Shown: in pieces, positions 11,166 to 22,399 of the stretch
Position numbering within the stretch: the first letter of the stretch is position 1
Layout: each line of letters begins with the position of its first letter
Assembly: GCA_942486035.1 (NCBI GenBank)
Contig: CALNXK010000013.1
Coordinates: 1,711,001-1,775,000, forward strand
Length of the DNA stretch: 64,000 nucleotides
Origin: Porites lobata
Taxonomy: Eukaryota; Cnidaria; Anthozoa; Scleractinia; Poritidae
Direction: 5' to 3'
Notes under the pieces: generated by a model
What the model was told of the DNA's origin: nothing
Database searches by the model: none
The model's input: the letters and a program-made list of their open reading frames with translations, nothing else
Position numbers and translations under genes: made by a program

Positions 11166-13990
11166 ATAGCAAAAATCGCGTTTATTACACCAGAAAGCAT
11201 TCCAAGCAATGATTTTATAGCATCAAAAAATTATTTGAGGGACCATTCTGAAGTGATTTCAGATATGTAGAATTTATTTTTTATAGATGCATTAAAATAA
11301 ATTTAGTTTATACTGCAGTAGCGGAGAGAATTTAACAGGATTAAAATCTCTGCGCTTCATTTCAATTCAGATACATAGATAAATAAAATAGGACGTGTGA
11401 TTATAAGATACACCAAAATAAAGCAGAGCTTACTTGCAATTTACTTTCAGCATATTTACATTGTACTTACACCTTTATTTCCTTGTGAAACAGTCAGGAG
11501 AAGGCAATCACCTCAGTTCCATAAAACCTCTTATTGCACTTTCCCACCAATTCGTTGTGATAAATTCTTACCACATACATAAGAAAAAAAAATCAAAAGA
11601 AATAACTAATGTTTTTGGCTTCAGGTGTAGATTCAAGTGACGCTCTTTATATCTCCAATTATGGATATTTGAAAGCTCTTGTAAGTCAGCATGTGGTCAC
11701 TGCTTTAACCGACAACATATATTTTTTTATTTTTTGTCTTTATTTGTTTATTAGTTCTGTAAAGACACTAGATCCGAAGCTTGATTTAAGATTTTGTTTG
11801 CTAATTTGAGAATGAAATTAAAGTTGAGCCTAAATCGATGAATTTGTTTCCCGAGAGCTTGGCTCAACAATCCACATTTTCTCTCAGAATCAGAATTATT
11901 ACGGTAAATTTAAAACTCAAAATTCCGAAATCTTCTCTTAAAAGTCCTAATTTTCAATATCGCTCGACTCAGGCTGCGTCAATGTATTGACTGCAATTAA
12001 TTATGATGTTAATTCCTTTTCAATTGGTTTCCTCTGTCGAAAAATCATTTTTGTTATTAGTAAATCTAGAATAAGATTGGAGGTTAAACTGCAAGAGCCA
12101 ACTATGGTCTTTTCTTTGGGTTGTTTCCCGTCAAGCGGGAAATTAAATCAGCCATTATCCATTACTACCTTGAAGACCACCGTAGGGAAGTATAAGGATA
12201 AAAAAAAACACTTGGATTGGCATAATTTACATATACGTAGGTCAAAAAGGCAGTAATAAAAAAAATTATTCTCACTTTTATTTGTTTGTCACTGCACATG
12301 TACATGTACCAGAAAGAGTCGTACCTGTACATGTACTTTGGCTTGAAAGTCAGTCCTTAAATTATGGGTGCGGTAATTTTTAGCGTCTGTCAAATGACTT
12401 GAATAAACAAATGCCACCTACTTACGAAATCGACCGTCAAAATATTTTCAGACCCCAACACCATGCCACTTACGCTTTCACTGGAAACTTTAAGAATCAA
12501 ATTTCCAAGCATCCCCCAATAATTGCAGTTGTAGGAAACTGGACAGTACGGAATTGCAGAGTTTGTAAGAGAACGATTGGCGCAACTGCAGTACAAATGA
12601 TGACTTCAAATTTCTTTTCCAGCGTCTTTTTCCTGTAGAGGACTCTTTTTAATTTATTTAACGGAGAAAGGGGCTTTCCGACAAAAGCATGAGGCCAAAC
12701 CTCAACCGACAAAGATGGAAATTTATTTCATAACAGCACTTTGCTGTAAAAACTTTAATTAACAGAAAGGAAATAATCTTTAGTTAATTTGACATTATTT
12801 GCGCCTATTTCCATTTCTATAGCTACGTGCAAGATCGCACGTTCCTATTACAACCTGTCCAATCGATAGGTTCATTTCGTTACCGTTAACCATCAGAAAT
12901 CTTCACTCTCTACGGAGCCTCAAGTGAAGTCAACTGCAGGGATACAAGCAGAAGAGATCGAGTTAAGGTTCTTGTCTTTCTCAAAACATACTAATTTTAT
13001 CCCTATTGATTTACAATAAGGGACTTTTTAATGTGTTAACGAACATAACCCATTGACCAGGAGCATTTAGGGTATTATTGCACCAAACCTTCCCCCATTT
13101 TCAAAATGGGAAGTCCAAGATGATGCGAAACTTTCCCCCCAAAAAATTAGCTATTTCTGTGCCCTACCTTTGGCTCTTGAATGACGCCTTAATACTGGAA
13201 TCATTGAAAAAAAAAAGGGGCATGGAAACGGTTTTATTGAAACCTTTTTTTGTTATTTATTTTATTTTTTTATTACGTTAAAGCTTTTTTCCCTTACTTA
13301 AAGTGCCAAGTTCAGGGGAAATTGTACTTCGAAGTATTTTTAGAGTTGTCAGCAGGACTATTCATACGGCTTCAGAATTTGAATTTGAAAGCTGAGGGGA
13401 CGAAATTGTAATAACTTTCTATTTGCATAAGAGTTTATTACTGACAGGATATGGATTTCACTATTTTGTCGCTGGGCTACACTGGAGAATACTATAACTT
13501 ATGTCACGAAAATATCTTTATTTCCTCGTTTATTGCAACGCTATCATATTCTTTCCCAGTGCCTATAGTAAGTAAAAACATCAGGGAGACAAATATGCTG
13601 AAATCTCAATAAGAGGAACAATTTTTGGTGAGGAATCTGCGATGGACGTAGATGTGATCTTCCCACATATATTAACTTTGAGAGAAAACTAGACAAAATG
13701 TTGATGATATTATTATATACTAGGAGTAATCAGAGCTTAGGGGGGTGCGTTCTATATGATTTTTAGGTGTACAGGTAGCAGTTGAGGGGGAAGGGTGGAT
13801 GGTTGATGGCATATTTTAAACGTTAGGATTGCTTAAAGCGAGACCTCTATTTAAACTGTGCACCATTATGAAAAAGTCTTGAAGGCTACTGATACGGTAT
13901 GGTCCGTCTCAACAAGTGCAGTAATTTGGTAAAGTGTGTTGATTTCGGTGACTTGTGTGGAGCTACTGTGGGCTGTTTATATGTTTTTGC
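11166..13990. other. Intergenic DNA without recognised feature
   Basis: Several 60-90-codon frames on both strands overlap one another and have no family signature. Short self-complementary runs (ACATGTACATGTAC near 12297-12310) are the only structure noted. Confidence 0.5.
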
Positions 13991-14029
13991 GAATAAATAA
14001 CATAGACCTAAAATGTTCGTTTGTGCGGT

Positions 14030-14108
14030 GCCGAAAATATCACGTCATGATGAAATGGCGCCGCCGAGCTTCGCCCGTGGCACAACGGCCGCCGAGCTTC
14101 ACAACTCG
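14030..14108 (+). promoter_or_regulatory. CpG-rich patch with splice donor; candidate first exon of GPCR 2
   Basis: A locally CpG-rich stretch, unlike its AT-rich surroundings, contains CGCCGAGCTTC twice (about 14063 and 14090) and ends in a consensus 5' splice site CTCG|GTAAGT (GT at 14109-14110). Joining it to the acceptor at 14916-14917 would remove an 809-bp intron and put it in the GPCR 2 5'UTR. The donor and composition are seen. The link to GPCR 2 is inference, and upstream ATGs make it uncertain. Confidence 0.3.
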
Positions 14109-14140
14109 GTAAGTTTACTTTGTGACACGACGGTCGCCGA

Positions 14141-14312
14141 AACGTTTGAACGATGAACGCTTTGGAAGATTCAGCAAACACAGATCGATAGTAGACCCTC
14201 AGCAAACTCTTGAAATATGTACGCTTTACGAAGATTCAGCAAACGTTCAAAAGATGAACGCTTTACGAAGACAGAATAGCAGACCTCAGCAAACGTTTGA
14301 AAGATGAACGCC
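14141..14312 (+). repeat. Degenerate tandem repeat, AACGTTTGAAAGATGAACGC units
   Basis: Three to four imperfect copies of a composite unit alternate the words CAGCAAACGTTTGAAAGATG and ACGCTTTACGAAGATT across about 170 bp. It lies directly after the candidate donor at 14109 and so would be in the 5' part of that intron. No coding meaning is supported. Confidence 0.6.
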
Positions 14313-14932
14313 GAGGACACAAGAATCACTACGTGAGTTAGTGCGTCAAAGTGAGGCAAACACAAGCAAGGGCCTCAAAGCGAGGCAAATGTGTGTCGAC
14401 ACAAATGCAATCTCAAAAAACCTCGCTTTTTGATTGCACAGGACACCCAACAAATTTTCCTACCTTGAACGCCATACAGATTCAAATTTACCGCAAACGG
14501 CAGACGTCAGACTCAAGATGAGAATTTCTCAGAATAGAAAGTAAGCAGATAAAAACAGTCCTCAACGATTCCTGTGGTTAAAACTGGCATAGAACTACTT
14601 AATTTTGTGTAGAAGCAGTGAACGGAAAATAAGGGGGAAATTTGGCCACGTGGTACAAATTCACGTCTGCCGTTTGGCTTAAGCGTAAATCTTAATCTCT
14701 CTAATAACTGGGAGAATCACATCTCAATTCACCTCTATCGCAGGCGGTTTAATTGTTTTATTTTTGTTACTCTAAATCATAATTAAACAAAGCAAAATAA
14801 ATACTCAAAACCGTCCCATTTCCCCACCAGTCAAGCATCGCGGAGATGTAAGGGTGGGTATCTATATGCAAGAGGTTTCTGAGTGTTGTTGACAATCACC
14901 ATTCTTTGATATTACAGGTGATTGCATCGTAA

Positions 14933-16021
14933 ATGGGCAACTCGCTAAAGCCACAAAACAAAACTCAGGATGTCTTACTGTCTGAGAAGGCAAACATCGC
15001 ATGGAGCACAATATTTGCTTTAGTCGCCGTCATCATTTTGGCGGGAAATTCCCTTACAGTTGCAGCGTTCACTACCAGGCGTTTGGTGCGCAGGCGCACA
15101 CATTTCTTTCTGATCAGTCTGGCTGTGGCTGACTTGATGGTTGGGGCCCTGGTGATACCACTTTACATCTACTTAAGTATACAGACGGATTTGCCGAAAG
15201 GCGCTGTGCATCACGTCTTCGAAGCAGCGGATATTCTTGCAGGGCTTGCTTCAGTCTTTACCCTTGCAATGATATCAGCGGAAAGGCTTGTCGCTGTTGG
15301 CTGGCCGCTTGTTCACCGAATGTTTCGTAAGCGTAGCTACTTTAATTTCATAGGCCTTGCTTGGTTATTTGCCTTAGCTATATCAGTAATAAATCTGCTG
15401 TATCGTTACAAAATAGTGCCTTACTTTGCTACTTTGGATATTGTGCTGACTGCTTTGTTGACCTCTATTGTTTTCACTTGCACTGCGTACATCGCTTTAT
15501 GGATCAAAGTTCGTTTTCGGGATTACGGCGGATTTCTTGGTAGGGAACATGACAAAAAGCTTGTAAAAACGTTGTTTCTTGTCACTGGAGTTTTCGTTTT
15601 AACATGGACGCCTTTTCAGGCGCTGCTGTTTGTTGTCCATTTCTGCCGAACTTGTCCGATCCCCCCGCAGAATGTAGTAAACTTTGTTAAGCTACTACAT
15701 TTCTGTAACTCTTTTATGAACCCAATAATTTACTCCTTAAGAATACCTGAGTTTCTCATTGCAATTTCTGACATCTTTAACTGTCGATACAACCCACATA
15801 ATAGTGAAATTACCCTAAGAACACTACGCGGAGAAACCTTGGATACAATGACAGGAATTCTAAGTTCCTATTCGTCACTGAATGTGCGTTTCTGCATGGG
15901 CACAGAGAATATGGTCACATCTGAATTAAATTCGTCGACGTTCAGGCAAAAATTCTTCAAGAGGACAAGCTCCAGGATGAACTCTAGTCGCAGGACGCAC
16001 GTGACTACGTCTCCAGTTTGA
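14933..16021 (+). CDS. Class A (rhodopsin-like) GPCR 2, adenosine/melanocortin-like orphan
   Basis: A 362-residue receptor in one coding exon. The N-terminus has a glycosylation sequon (NKT at 9-11). TM1 has GN (N39), TM2 AVADL (D67), TM3 ends in ERL (E117-R118) followed by VAVGWP as in GPCR 1, TM6 has TWTPF (W225, P227), and TM7 has a canonical NPIIY (N263-Y267). No 3.25 cysteine is present. The ECL3 motif is CRTC (C238, C241). The second extracellular loop is very short, a trait shared with melanocortin, cannabinoid and lysophospholipid receptors. The Ser/Thr/Arg-rich tail (about residues 275-362) could be a phosphorylation region. The acceptor ATATTACAG ends at 14917, 15 bases before the ATG, so a 5'UTR intron is likely. 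It is the sister of GPCR 1, on the opposite strand about 14 kb away. The ligand is unknown. Confidence 0.94.
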   Translation: MGNSLKPQNKTQDVLLSEKANIAWSTIFALVAVIILAGNSLTVAAFTTRRLVRRRTHFFLISLAVADLMVGALVIPLYIYLSIQTDLPKGAVHHVFEAADILAGLASVFTLAMISAERLVAVGWPLVHRMFRKRSYFNFIGLAWLFALAISVINLLYRYKIVPYFATLDIVLTALLTSIVFTCTAYIALWIKVRFRDYGGFLGREHDKKLVKTLFLVTGVFVLTWTPFQALLFVVHFCRTCPIPPQNVVNFVKLLHFCNSFMNPIIYSLRIPEFLIAISDIFNCRYNPHNSEITLRTLRGETLDTMTGILSSYSSLNVRFCMGTENMVTSELNSSTFRQKFFKRTSSRMNSSRRTHVTTSPV

Positions 16022-17476
16022 CTGCAATTGCAACAATTGGTGCCAGGTCAGCCATGAGTTGGCTATTTAGAAGTTGAGTGAGAATGAACACAGGTCGGGC
16101 GGGTATCGTTTTACACTATGGGATTTTTATGGGAACGCAATTACCGATTACTAGACAATTATTGGATTATGTTTTTGCGCTATCCCGAATGATCAAGCAG
16201 CTGATTGACTATTCATTCCGGATATCACAAAGACCGAATCTAACATTGACACGCAGATATATATTTTTTAGCAACTAATATAATTTGCAGTCTGTCTACT
16301 TTGAATGGCTTTATAACACATTACGTTGAGGAAACATGCACTGAGCACAGTTGACCTTGCCATTGGAAATCATGCATTGCTTCGGCAACTTACAGATAAG
16401 TCAGTCGCATGCTTGTAGAAGAGAAGATGGTGAGCACAATAATCTCATTAATTAGTCCAAGAGGTAGCACAGGCAACTAAGCAAACAATCCCATAATGCA
16501 ACTCGACCCAACACCGTCTTGGTCTCAATCCCAACGTTAAAATGTTTATTACTGGTCCAATATCACAGTGTTGTATGAATTCACAGGTTTTGACTGGAAT
16601 TACAGCGGTTACCACTAACACGAGCCCTCGGAGGGTTTTTTTCTCTCTATTGAAACCTGAGTTTTCGTGGACGTAAATCAACTGTTTCCATGGTTTTCTC
16701 ACTCGCTCTGACAGAGAAGGTTCCCTCATCGCTGAATAAAGCGGGAAGACTTACAAGAATAATTTCGCACGACGACGTCGTTTTTAATTATTTCATTAAG
16801 ATGAAGGATTATATTGTTAAAACAGCGAGGTCTCTACGAGCTCAGCCGAAACACTCTCTACAGTTTACGTAAAGGTTTTTAGGTTGTTTACTTATTTGAT
16901 TGCATGAAAACACGAGAGCCGTGGACGAATTGCCAAGGAGTATAAATTCAAAGAAGCGAAAGATACCACACCGACAAGGGACAAAGTTTCCTCTAAATGC
17001 CGGACGTTGTTTTGAAAAATAATTTTGTAACCTTCAAATCTACTTATCATTCTTCATGTTATCGAATAGAATCAAGAACTAGCAAGAACTCGGACGAATT
17101 GCGAGCGTGCATTGAGAAAGCTTATGTGTTCGTAACTTACAGTGTGTAAATAAGTGGGTAATTTGAGTTTCCTCCGACAAACACTCAACAAATTTGTACT
17201 CCTCGTAATCTTGACATGAAGTGGTGCCAGATCCGGTAGCAAAATATTGCAAAAACGGCTCAAACGCAGACATGTTCTTCCGAGTGCTCGAGAAACAGGG
17301 AAAGAATCTGCTCTGGGCCAACGAGTAAAAAACAATTGTAGCAGTTGATTGGCGTCCACCAAAACGCAGGTTTGAACCCGAAGAAAAAACCTTAAAGTTT
17401 GAGGACGCGTGTTAGTAGTAGCCACTGTAAAGTGGCAGGAAGAATATACTGAGAAAATTTGCGTCGTCACAAAACG
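16022..17476. other. GPCR 2 3' flank and intergenic DNA
   Basis: No gene recognised. Open frames at 16078-16278, 16448-16729 and 17072-17569 overlap on opposite strands and show no family signature. Confidence 0.5.
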
Positions 17477-17931
17477 CTTAGTGGGAAGAAGACAAAAGTA
17501 AGGCAAGGGGCACACATACACCAACCCACGGCCTGGGCAGAACCTCACACATGCACACCGCCATATCACCCGGGCAGTGGCAGCAATGGACAGCTGGTTT
17601 GCCCTTATTGGGGCTTACCAGCATGGCATAGTCATGGGACCTCAGAGATCTTTTACTACCGCCAGCTCCACACAACACATATGGGAGCTGTTGGTTGGGA
17701 ACCGCACTGCAGTTCTCCTACGGCATGCGCGGGGAAGGCGGATCATGAGTTACCCTGATCTGTGTGTCAGCAAATTCAATAAGAAAAAATTAAAGCAAGG
17801 GGCACACATACAGCTGTCCATGGCTGCCACTGCCCGAGTGATATGGCTGTGCGCATACGTGAGGTACTGTCCAGGCCGTGGGTTGGTGTATGTGTGCTCC
17901 TTGATTTTAAGTTTGTCTTAGTGGGAAGAAG
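17477..17931. mobile_element. TIR element with 15-bp target-site duplication
   Basis: The direct repeat CTTAGTGGGAAGAAG occurs at 17477-17491 and 17917-17931 and exactly brackets a 425-bp element (17492-17916). Its ends are inverted repeats starting ACAAA and continuing through GGCACACATACACCAACCCA; the complementarity runs on to about 115 bp per arm (left to about 17600, right from about 17805). An extra copy of the terminal word AAGCAAGGGGCACACATACA lies just inside the right arm (about 17793). No coding capacity. Confidence 0.8.
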
Positions 17932-18026
17932 TATCGAGTGAGAACTCAGTTATTCTTTCATTGTCACTATTTAATTCTTATGTATTTTTTACCTATATCT
18001 ACACTGCGCGTTTAGACACGTGACCT

Positions 18027-18497
18027 CAGTTGTTGAAAAGGTGGCTAGCACTATCCACCGGATAAATCTTTATCCACTGGATACAAAAGAGAATAAATTC
18101 CCACAAGCCACGGCCATTTTGCTCTTCAGAAGCTACTCTGGCCAGATTTTTCCACATAGAAATCTTTTGACTTGTCGACGAAAGTAACGCCAAGTTTGCA
18201 CGTCATATCGCTTGCTGTGCGTGATCGGCAGTGAAATGATTTACCCCGCCAAGTTTAAAATTACATGACACCACTCTAACCGACCAATAAGGTGGCGTCC
18301 TTAAAATAACCTCGCAGTATGACACAGAACCAAGAATAGATTGAAAATACTTTTCATGGGGAGAGGGTCGCGTATGGGGGGATTCGCTCTCTTAAATCAT
18401 TCTCTCTTACTGGATATCGCAATCGGTTTCCCCGAATACATATCTACTGGGTAGTGATTTATCCGCTGGATAGCGCTATTCAGCTTTTGAACAACTG
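18027..18497. mobile_element. MITE with CAGTTGTT ends and GGATAA subterminal repeats
   Basis: The left terminus CAGTTGTTGAAAAG and right terminus CTTTTGAACAACTG are inverted. The subterminal words CCACCGGATAAATC and CCACTGGATA on the left match GATTTATCCGCTGGATAG on the right. It is about 470 bp with no ORF. Related TIRs are common in cnidarian genomes as far as I recall; that is background knowledge, not tested here. Confidence 0.7.
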
Positions 18498-20053
18498 GAG
18501 CCAGGTGTTACGTCTTCATAACGCAGCTTAGCAGCGTTGCAAACGATTTGGCAAAACTTCATTTTCAAAGGGGGCCTTAAATTGCCTCCTTATTTCTTTA
18601 TCCGTTTTATTTGACAGTTTCGGTTTTATGTATCTTTGTCGTTGTTCTTTATTTTTGTTTTTCTTAGAGGGAAACCATTATTAATACCATAATAAGATAT
18701 AAGGATGTTTTCAGTCGATTACTCACAAAAAGCGAGTATCATTAACTTTCTGGAGACATTTGAGCCAAATATTGAGGATAGCTTAAGATTAAACGCTTGA
18801 CAGGTCAGTCTTTGACGAGCTCAGTAAAAATGGTTCATTTCCACACATGAAATTAAAAGTGGATTGGAAGCTGCTTGCCAAGTTTCAAAGGATGAGGAAA
18901 AATCAACATAAAGTAAATCTGTGCGGGTTTATTCAAGCCTTACTACACATGAGGTAGTAGGAGGAATAAATGAAGAGCTATCTGCTACTGATCAGGATGG
19001 GTGGAGGACGGAGGAAGGATGGCATGTACTCCAACTTCCACCGCTTTTACGTCCGAATGGAAAAGATACTACTTTAATATATATATCCAAATAATCGTAT
19101 GATCACAAAACAGGTGATTCAAGACGATTAAAGTGGTTTCAAAATTCTATGTTTATTACCATAAAATTGGAGGAGGTTTTATGATCTTTTCTTTATGGTA
19201 TCGTATTTCATGATTGGAACAAACGGAAAATAGGATTCAAACCAAGAATAACCTTAAATAACCCACAACAATATCACTGCCTTCTTTTATTTGACCTTCT
19301 GCCTTCTAAACTCCCGCAAACCAAAGTGTCCAAAATTGATGTCTTTTTTATCAAATATTTGCGATCGGAAAAATGTAATGCTATTGATAGTTATAAAGAA
19401 CTCAACAAAAGGTTAAAAAAAAGCATAACAGCTGGTCAGTGTGAGTACTTGTATTGCCGGTATTCTTTTTTTTTTTTTTTTGCTTACGTGTAAGAATACA
19501 ATAGTAATTCGGTTAGCAGGACCTGTATGTAAGAAACAAAGAATACTTAACCGAGTTACATCACAGACAGCAGTTACGATAGCAAACATTGATATAAAAA
19601 TCATGTCTATTTTTTGTTTATCATTTGTCTCGTCGTGTACAAATATTTCTCCCTACAATTGGTTTAAAGTTTCACATGGCTATCTCTTAAGACCTATGCA
19701 GTCAAAATCCAACAGCATGGTCAAGTTGCTTGGTGAACCGTCCTGTGAAAAAAAAAAAAAAAAACCTTTCAAAAATTGTCTAGATCTCAGGTCCTGCTAC
19801 CAGTAGGTATACATGAATGAGGGGTCATCTCATTGTTTTGCAGGTGACAGCCCTTTCATTTGGCCCTTTATTACTTTTTGTGTTATTTGTGCACGAAGCC
19901 AAGGCAATCAAACTTATGATGACAAAACTAACAGACTGTGATTACACATAAAACCAAAAAGTCACTTTTATCCCTGTCTTATATACATAAGCTGATGTAA
20001 AAACAAACACAACTTCGTGCACGGCATTAAATTGTGCATATTTCTCTTAGTAC
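18498..20053. other. Intergenic DNA without recognised feature
   Basis: Contains homopolymer runs (T near 19466-19481, A near 19747-19763). I see no gene. Confidence 0.5.
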
Positions 20054-20285
20054 CTGAAAATAAATATGTTTGGTTCGTAGTTTGTTTCCAATAACAAGGT
20101 TGGTCCTGTCTTTTTGTCTCCCATTATTTGAACACTACTGTCCTCCAATGCTATAACTGGGAAAACTTTGCATATTCGGCAAAGGTACTCCCTAATGCGA
20201 CTGCCAAGAAAGGGGGAAGCTAGATTGGTGAGAGGATCAGAGAGGGAATAGTGGTTGGTAGGAACCGTCAACTCATCTGGATTCT
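20054..20285 (-). CDS. Candidate isolated exon, unknown product
   Basis: A minus-strand open stretch of about 77 residues, bounded upstream by a good acceptor with a pyrimidine tract (TTTCTTTGTTAG, ending 20286) and downstream by a possible donor (CAG|GTACTAAG at 20053). Its translation has a balanced, protein-like composition, with the words REYLCRICKVFPVIALED and GPTLLLETNYEPN, instead of the Lys/Phe/Ile bias of random AT-rich frames. I do not recognise a family and found no partner exons nearby. It could be a piece of a gene extending off this stretch, a domesticated repeat, or chance. Confidence 0.25.
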
Positions 20286-20289
20286 CTAA

Positions 20290-21341
20290 CAAAGAAAAAG
20301 AAATTAACAAATCATTTTTTTTTGTCATTCTCGTAAAAAATTCCAGTTACATAACAGCCATCTCTCACGGTTCTTACCCATTTTGTAATGAGGGTTTGAA
20401 AACTAGGATTATATACCGTAATTAACTCTGTTGATTAATGAATGTTACCAAAGCAAATGGAGTCGGTGGCATAGGCGACTTCGAAAAAGAATCCGAGTAC
20501 TTTCAATGGGACGTCCTTTTGGTTACTAGTTTAGAGTGTCTGTAGTGCCTGCATTTGAAGATTATCCGTTATTTGCAATATATGCAATATATGCAGTAAT
20601 ACGCATGCAGACAAACAACAGACGTCTAACAGCACACATTTGGTTTATCGGACCCTTTATCAACATTCAGAGTATACTCCCCCGGAGAATTTCTAGGGAC
20701 CAAAATACTGAAACCCAGCTGGTATGCCGACTATGTTTACTGTGGGCAAATAAATCAGCTTGCTTGATTGGCATGATTAGTATGAAATAAAGGTAACTAA
20801 ACAAACAGATATTTCCACCACGTTTGCGTGTGTTTGCTTATTTATTTATTTTGGTATTATCCCGGTGTATGGGAGAGGATGTCTTCTTTTCTTTGCCTTT
20901 ATAAACACTTATTAACCAGAAGATCACAAAAAAAGAAAAGAAAAGGCATTGAAGCAAAATAGTAATGGTAAGAGATTCAACGAGGTCCACTGAACTGTTC
21001 ATGATCAATCTAGGTTTCCCGGGACTCGACAATATTTCAAGTTACTTATTATAACTACATCGGTACTGCTTTGGGCTAAAAGAAAAGACAAAACAAAAAG
21101 TTGTTCGTGTTGCATATGTATATCGTATCTACATGAGCTTAGCCAGAATCATAAAATAAAGTAGTTCTTATAGATAATGTTATTTTAACCATCGATGAAA
21201 GCTTAAGAAGGTCACCAGTACAAATCAGGTAACAAACCTATGCCTTCGATATACATCGTCAGCTACAGCTTTGGACGAGTCAGTCGATTTACATTTTACA
21301 GTTGTATAATAGTGTAATATTTTCCTCTTTCTTTTTAACAG
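20290..21341. other. Upstream flank of GPCR 3
   Basis: No separate gene recognised. It ends with a splice acceptor (CTTTTTAACAG, AG at 21340-21341), so at least the last part is probably the GPCR 3 5'UTR intron. A possible short-range donor (AATCAG|GTAACA) lies at 21229. Confidence 0.4.
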
Positions 21342-21362
21342 AATTACAAAAATCGTGGTTAA

Positions 21363-21389
21363 ATGTTTGTGTTAAAGAGAACTGTTTGA
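21363..21389 (+). promoter_or_regulatory. Upstream ORF in GPCR 3 leader
   Basis: In the leader between the acceptor at 21341 and the receptor start at 21401, an ATG opens an eight-codon frame ending in TGA at 21387-21389. It is out of frame with the receptor. If translated, it would tend to lower receptor output. The frame is seen; the effect is inference. Confidence 0.4.
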
Positions 21390-21400
21390 CGATTGACGAA

Positions 21401-22294
21401 ATGGATTTCAACAAATGGAACGTGTTTTGGAGTATATGCTTTGGCGTGATGGCATTCATGGTAATAGCTGGAAACGCTATTTCTATTGTTATTCTTTCCA
21501 CGAGAAGACTACGAAAGCGTCCTCACTTTTTGCTGATAAGTTTAGCTGTTGCAGATTTCTTGGTCGGATTATTAGCCATACCAGTATACATGATTGTCGT
21601 AATCTCCGGAGCAAACCTCGCCTCCAAACTAGCTTTTGACTGCGTGGATATGTTTACAGGATTTGCATCTACTTTCACCCTGGCCATCATTTCTCTTGAG
21701 AGACTCAATGCCATTGCTCGACCTCTCCATCATCGCCAGCTCACTTTATGGAGTTATTCCGCTGCTATATCGTTGCCATGGGTCCTGTCATCCTTCATAA
21801 CATCGTTTAGGGTGCTTCTCGACTTCGTTTTCATTACTGTTCACCAGTTCTTGACGATTATAATCATCAGCTTATCTACTCCATTGCTTATCTCGTGTAT
21901 TAGTTATAGCTACATATGGAAGAAGCAACGCACCCGAATACGTAACAGTTTCAGACAGAGACACGAGACCAGATTCTCCAAGACTGTGTTTTTGATAACT
22001 GGAACATTTCTGGTGACTTGGATGCCATTTCAAATTTTAGTCATCGTATTCATTTTATGTTTTCCATGCAGGGCCATCCCCATTTCAGTTGTATTCGTTA
22101 TAAAACTCCTTCAATTCGGCAACTCGATTGTTAATTTTCTTATCTATTGCTTTAGGATGCCGAGTTATCGAAAATCGTTGTTTGCTATTTTGTCTCATGG
22201 TAGGGATTCTCGAAAAGGAAGCCGGGCAGTGTCTCCATTTAATGAGAATCAAACGACAAACATCACTCTTATTTCGTTTTCTAGCTTACAATAG
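21401..22294 (+). CDS. Class A (rhodopsin-like) GPCR 3, adenosine/melanocortin-like orphan
   Basis: I place the start at 21401 (MDFNKW), giving 297 residues. The open frame extends upstream to 21302, but that part crosses a splice acceptor (AG at 21340-21341), and GPCR 4 has the equivalent start MDFLRW. The context (GACGAAATGG) is good. Landmarks: N25 in TM1, AVADF with D52 in TM2, ERL (E100-R101) then AIARP, VTWMPF (W207, P209), and NFLIY in place of NPxxY (N245-Y249). No cysteine is at 3.25; the nearest, C81, is at about 3.30. The ECL3 motif is CFPC (C220, C223). The tail is short, about 45 residues. A poly(A) signal follows 97 bases after the stop. GPCR 4 is the closest relative. Confidence 0.93.
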   Translation: MDFNKWNVFWSICFGVMAFMVIAGNAISIVILSTRRLRKRPHFLLISLAVADFLVGLLAIPVYMIVVISGANLASKLAFDCVDMFTGFASTFTLAIISLERLNAIARPLHHRQLTLWSYSAAISLPWVLSSFITSFRVLLDFVFITVHQFLTIIIISLSTPLLISCISYSYIWKKQRTRIRNSFRQRHETRFSKTVFLITGTFLVTWMPFQILVIVFILCFPCRAIPISVVFVIKLLQFGNSIVNFLIYCFRMPSYRKSLFAILSHGRDSRKGSRAVSPFNENQTTNITLISFSSLQ

Positions 22295-22390
22295 TTGACC
22301 ATACGGGATGAGCGTGAAAAATGACTGATGACATGCTGCTCCATTCTGCTTTCCTCTTGGCACAAAAAAGAAAAAAAAACATTAAAGGAC

Positions 22391-22396
22391 AATAAA
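22391..22396 (+). terminator. Poly(A) signal of GPCR 3
   Basis: AATAAA, about 97 bases after the GPCR 3 stop codon, on the same strand. No other hexamer lies closer. Confidence 0.55.
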
Positions 22397-22399
22397 ATC

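Noticed and set aside
17072..17569. 165-codon minus-strand frame next to the 15-bp-TSD element
   Set aside because: It runs partly into the TIR of the element, overlaps other frames, and has no domain signature.
21302..21400. N-terminal extension of GPCR 3 to an upstream ATG
   Set aside because: It crosses a strong splice acceptor, adds residues with no counterpart in GPCR 4, and the MDF start is shared by both paralogues.
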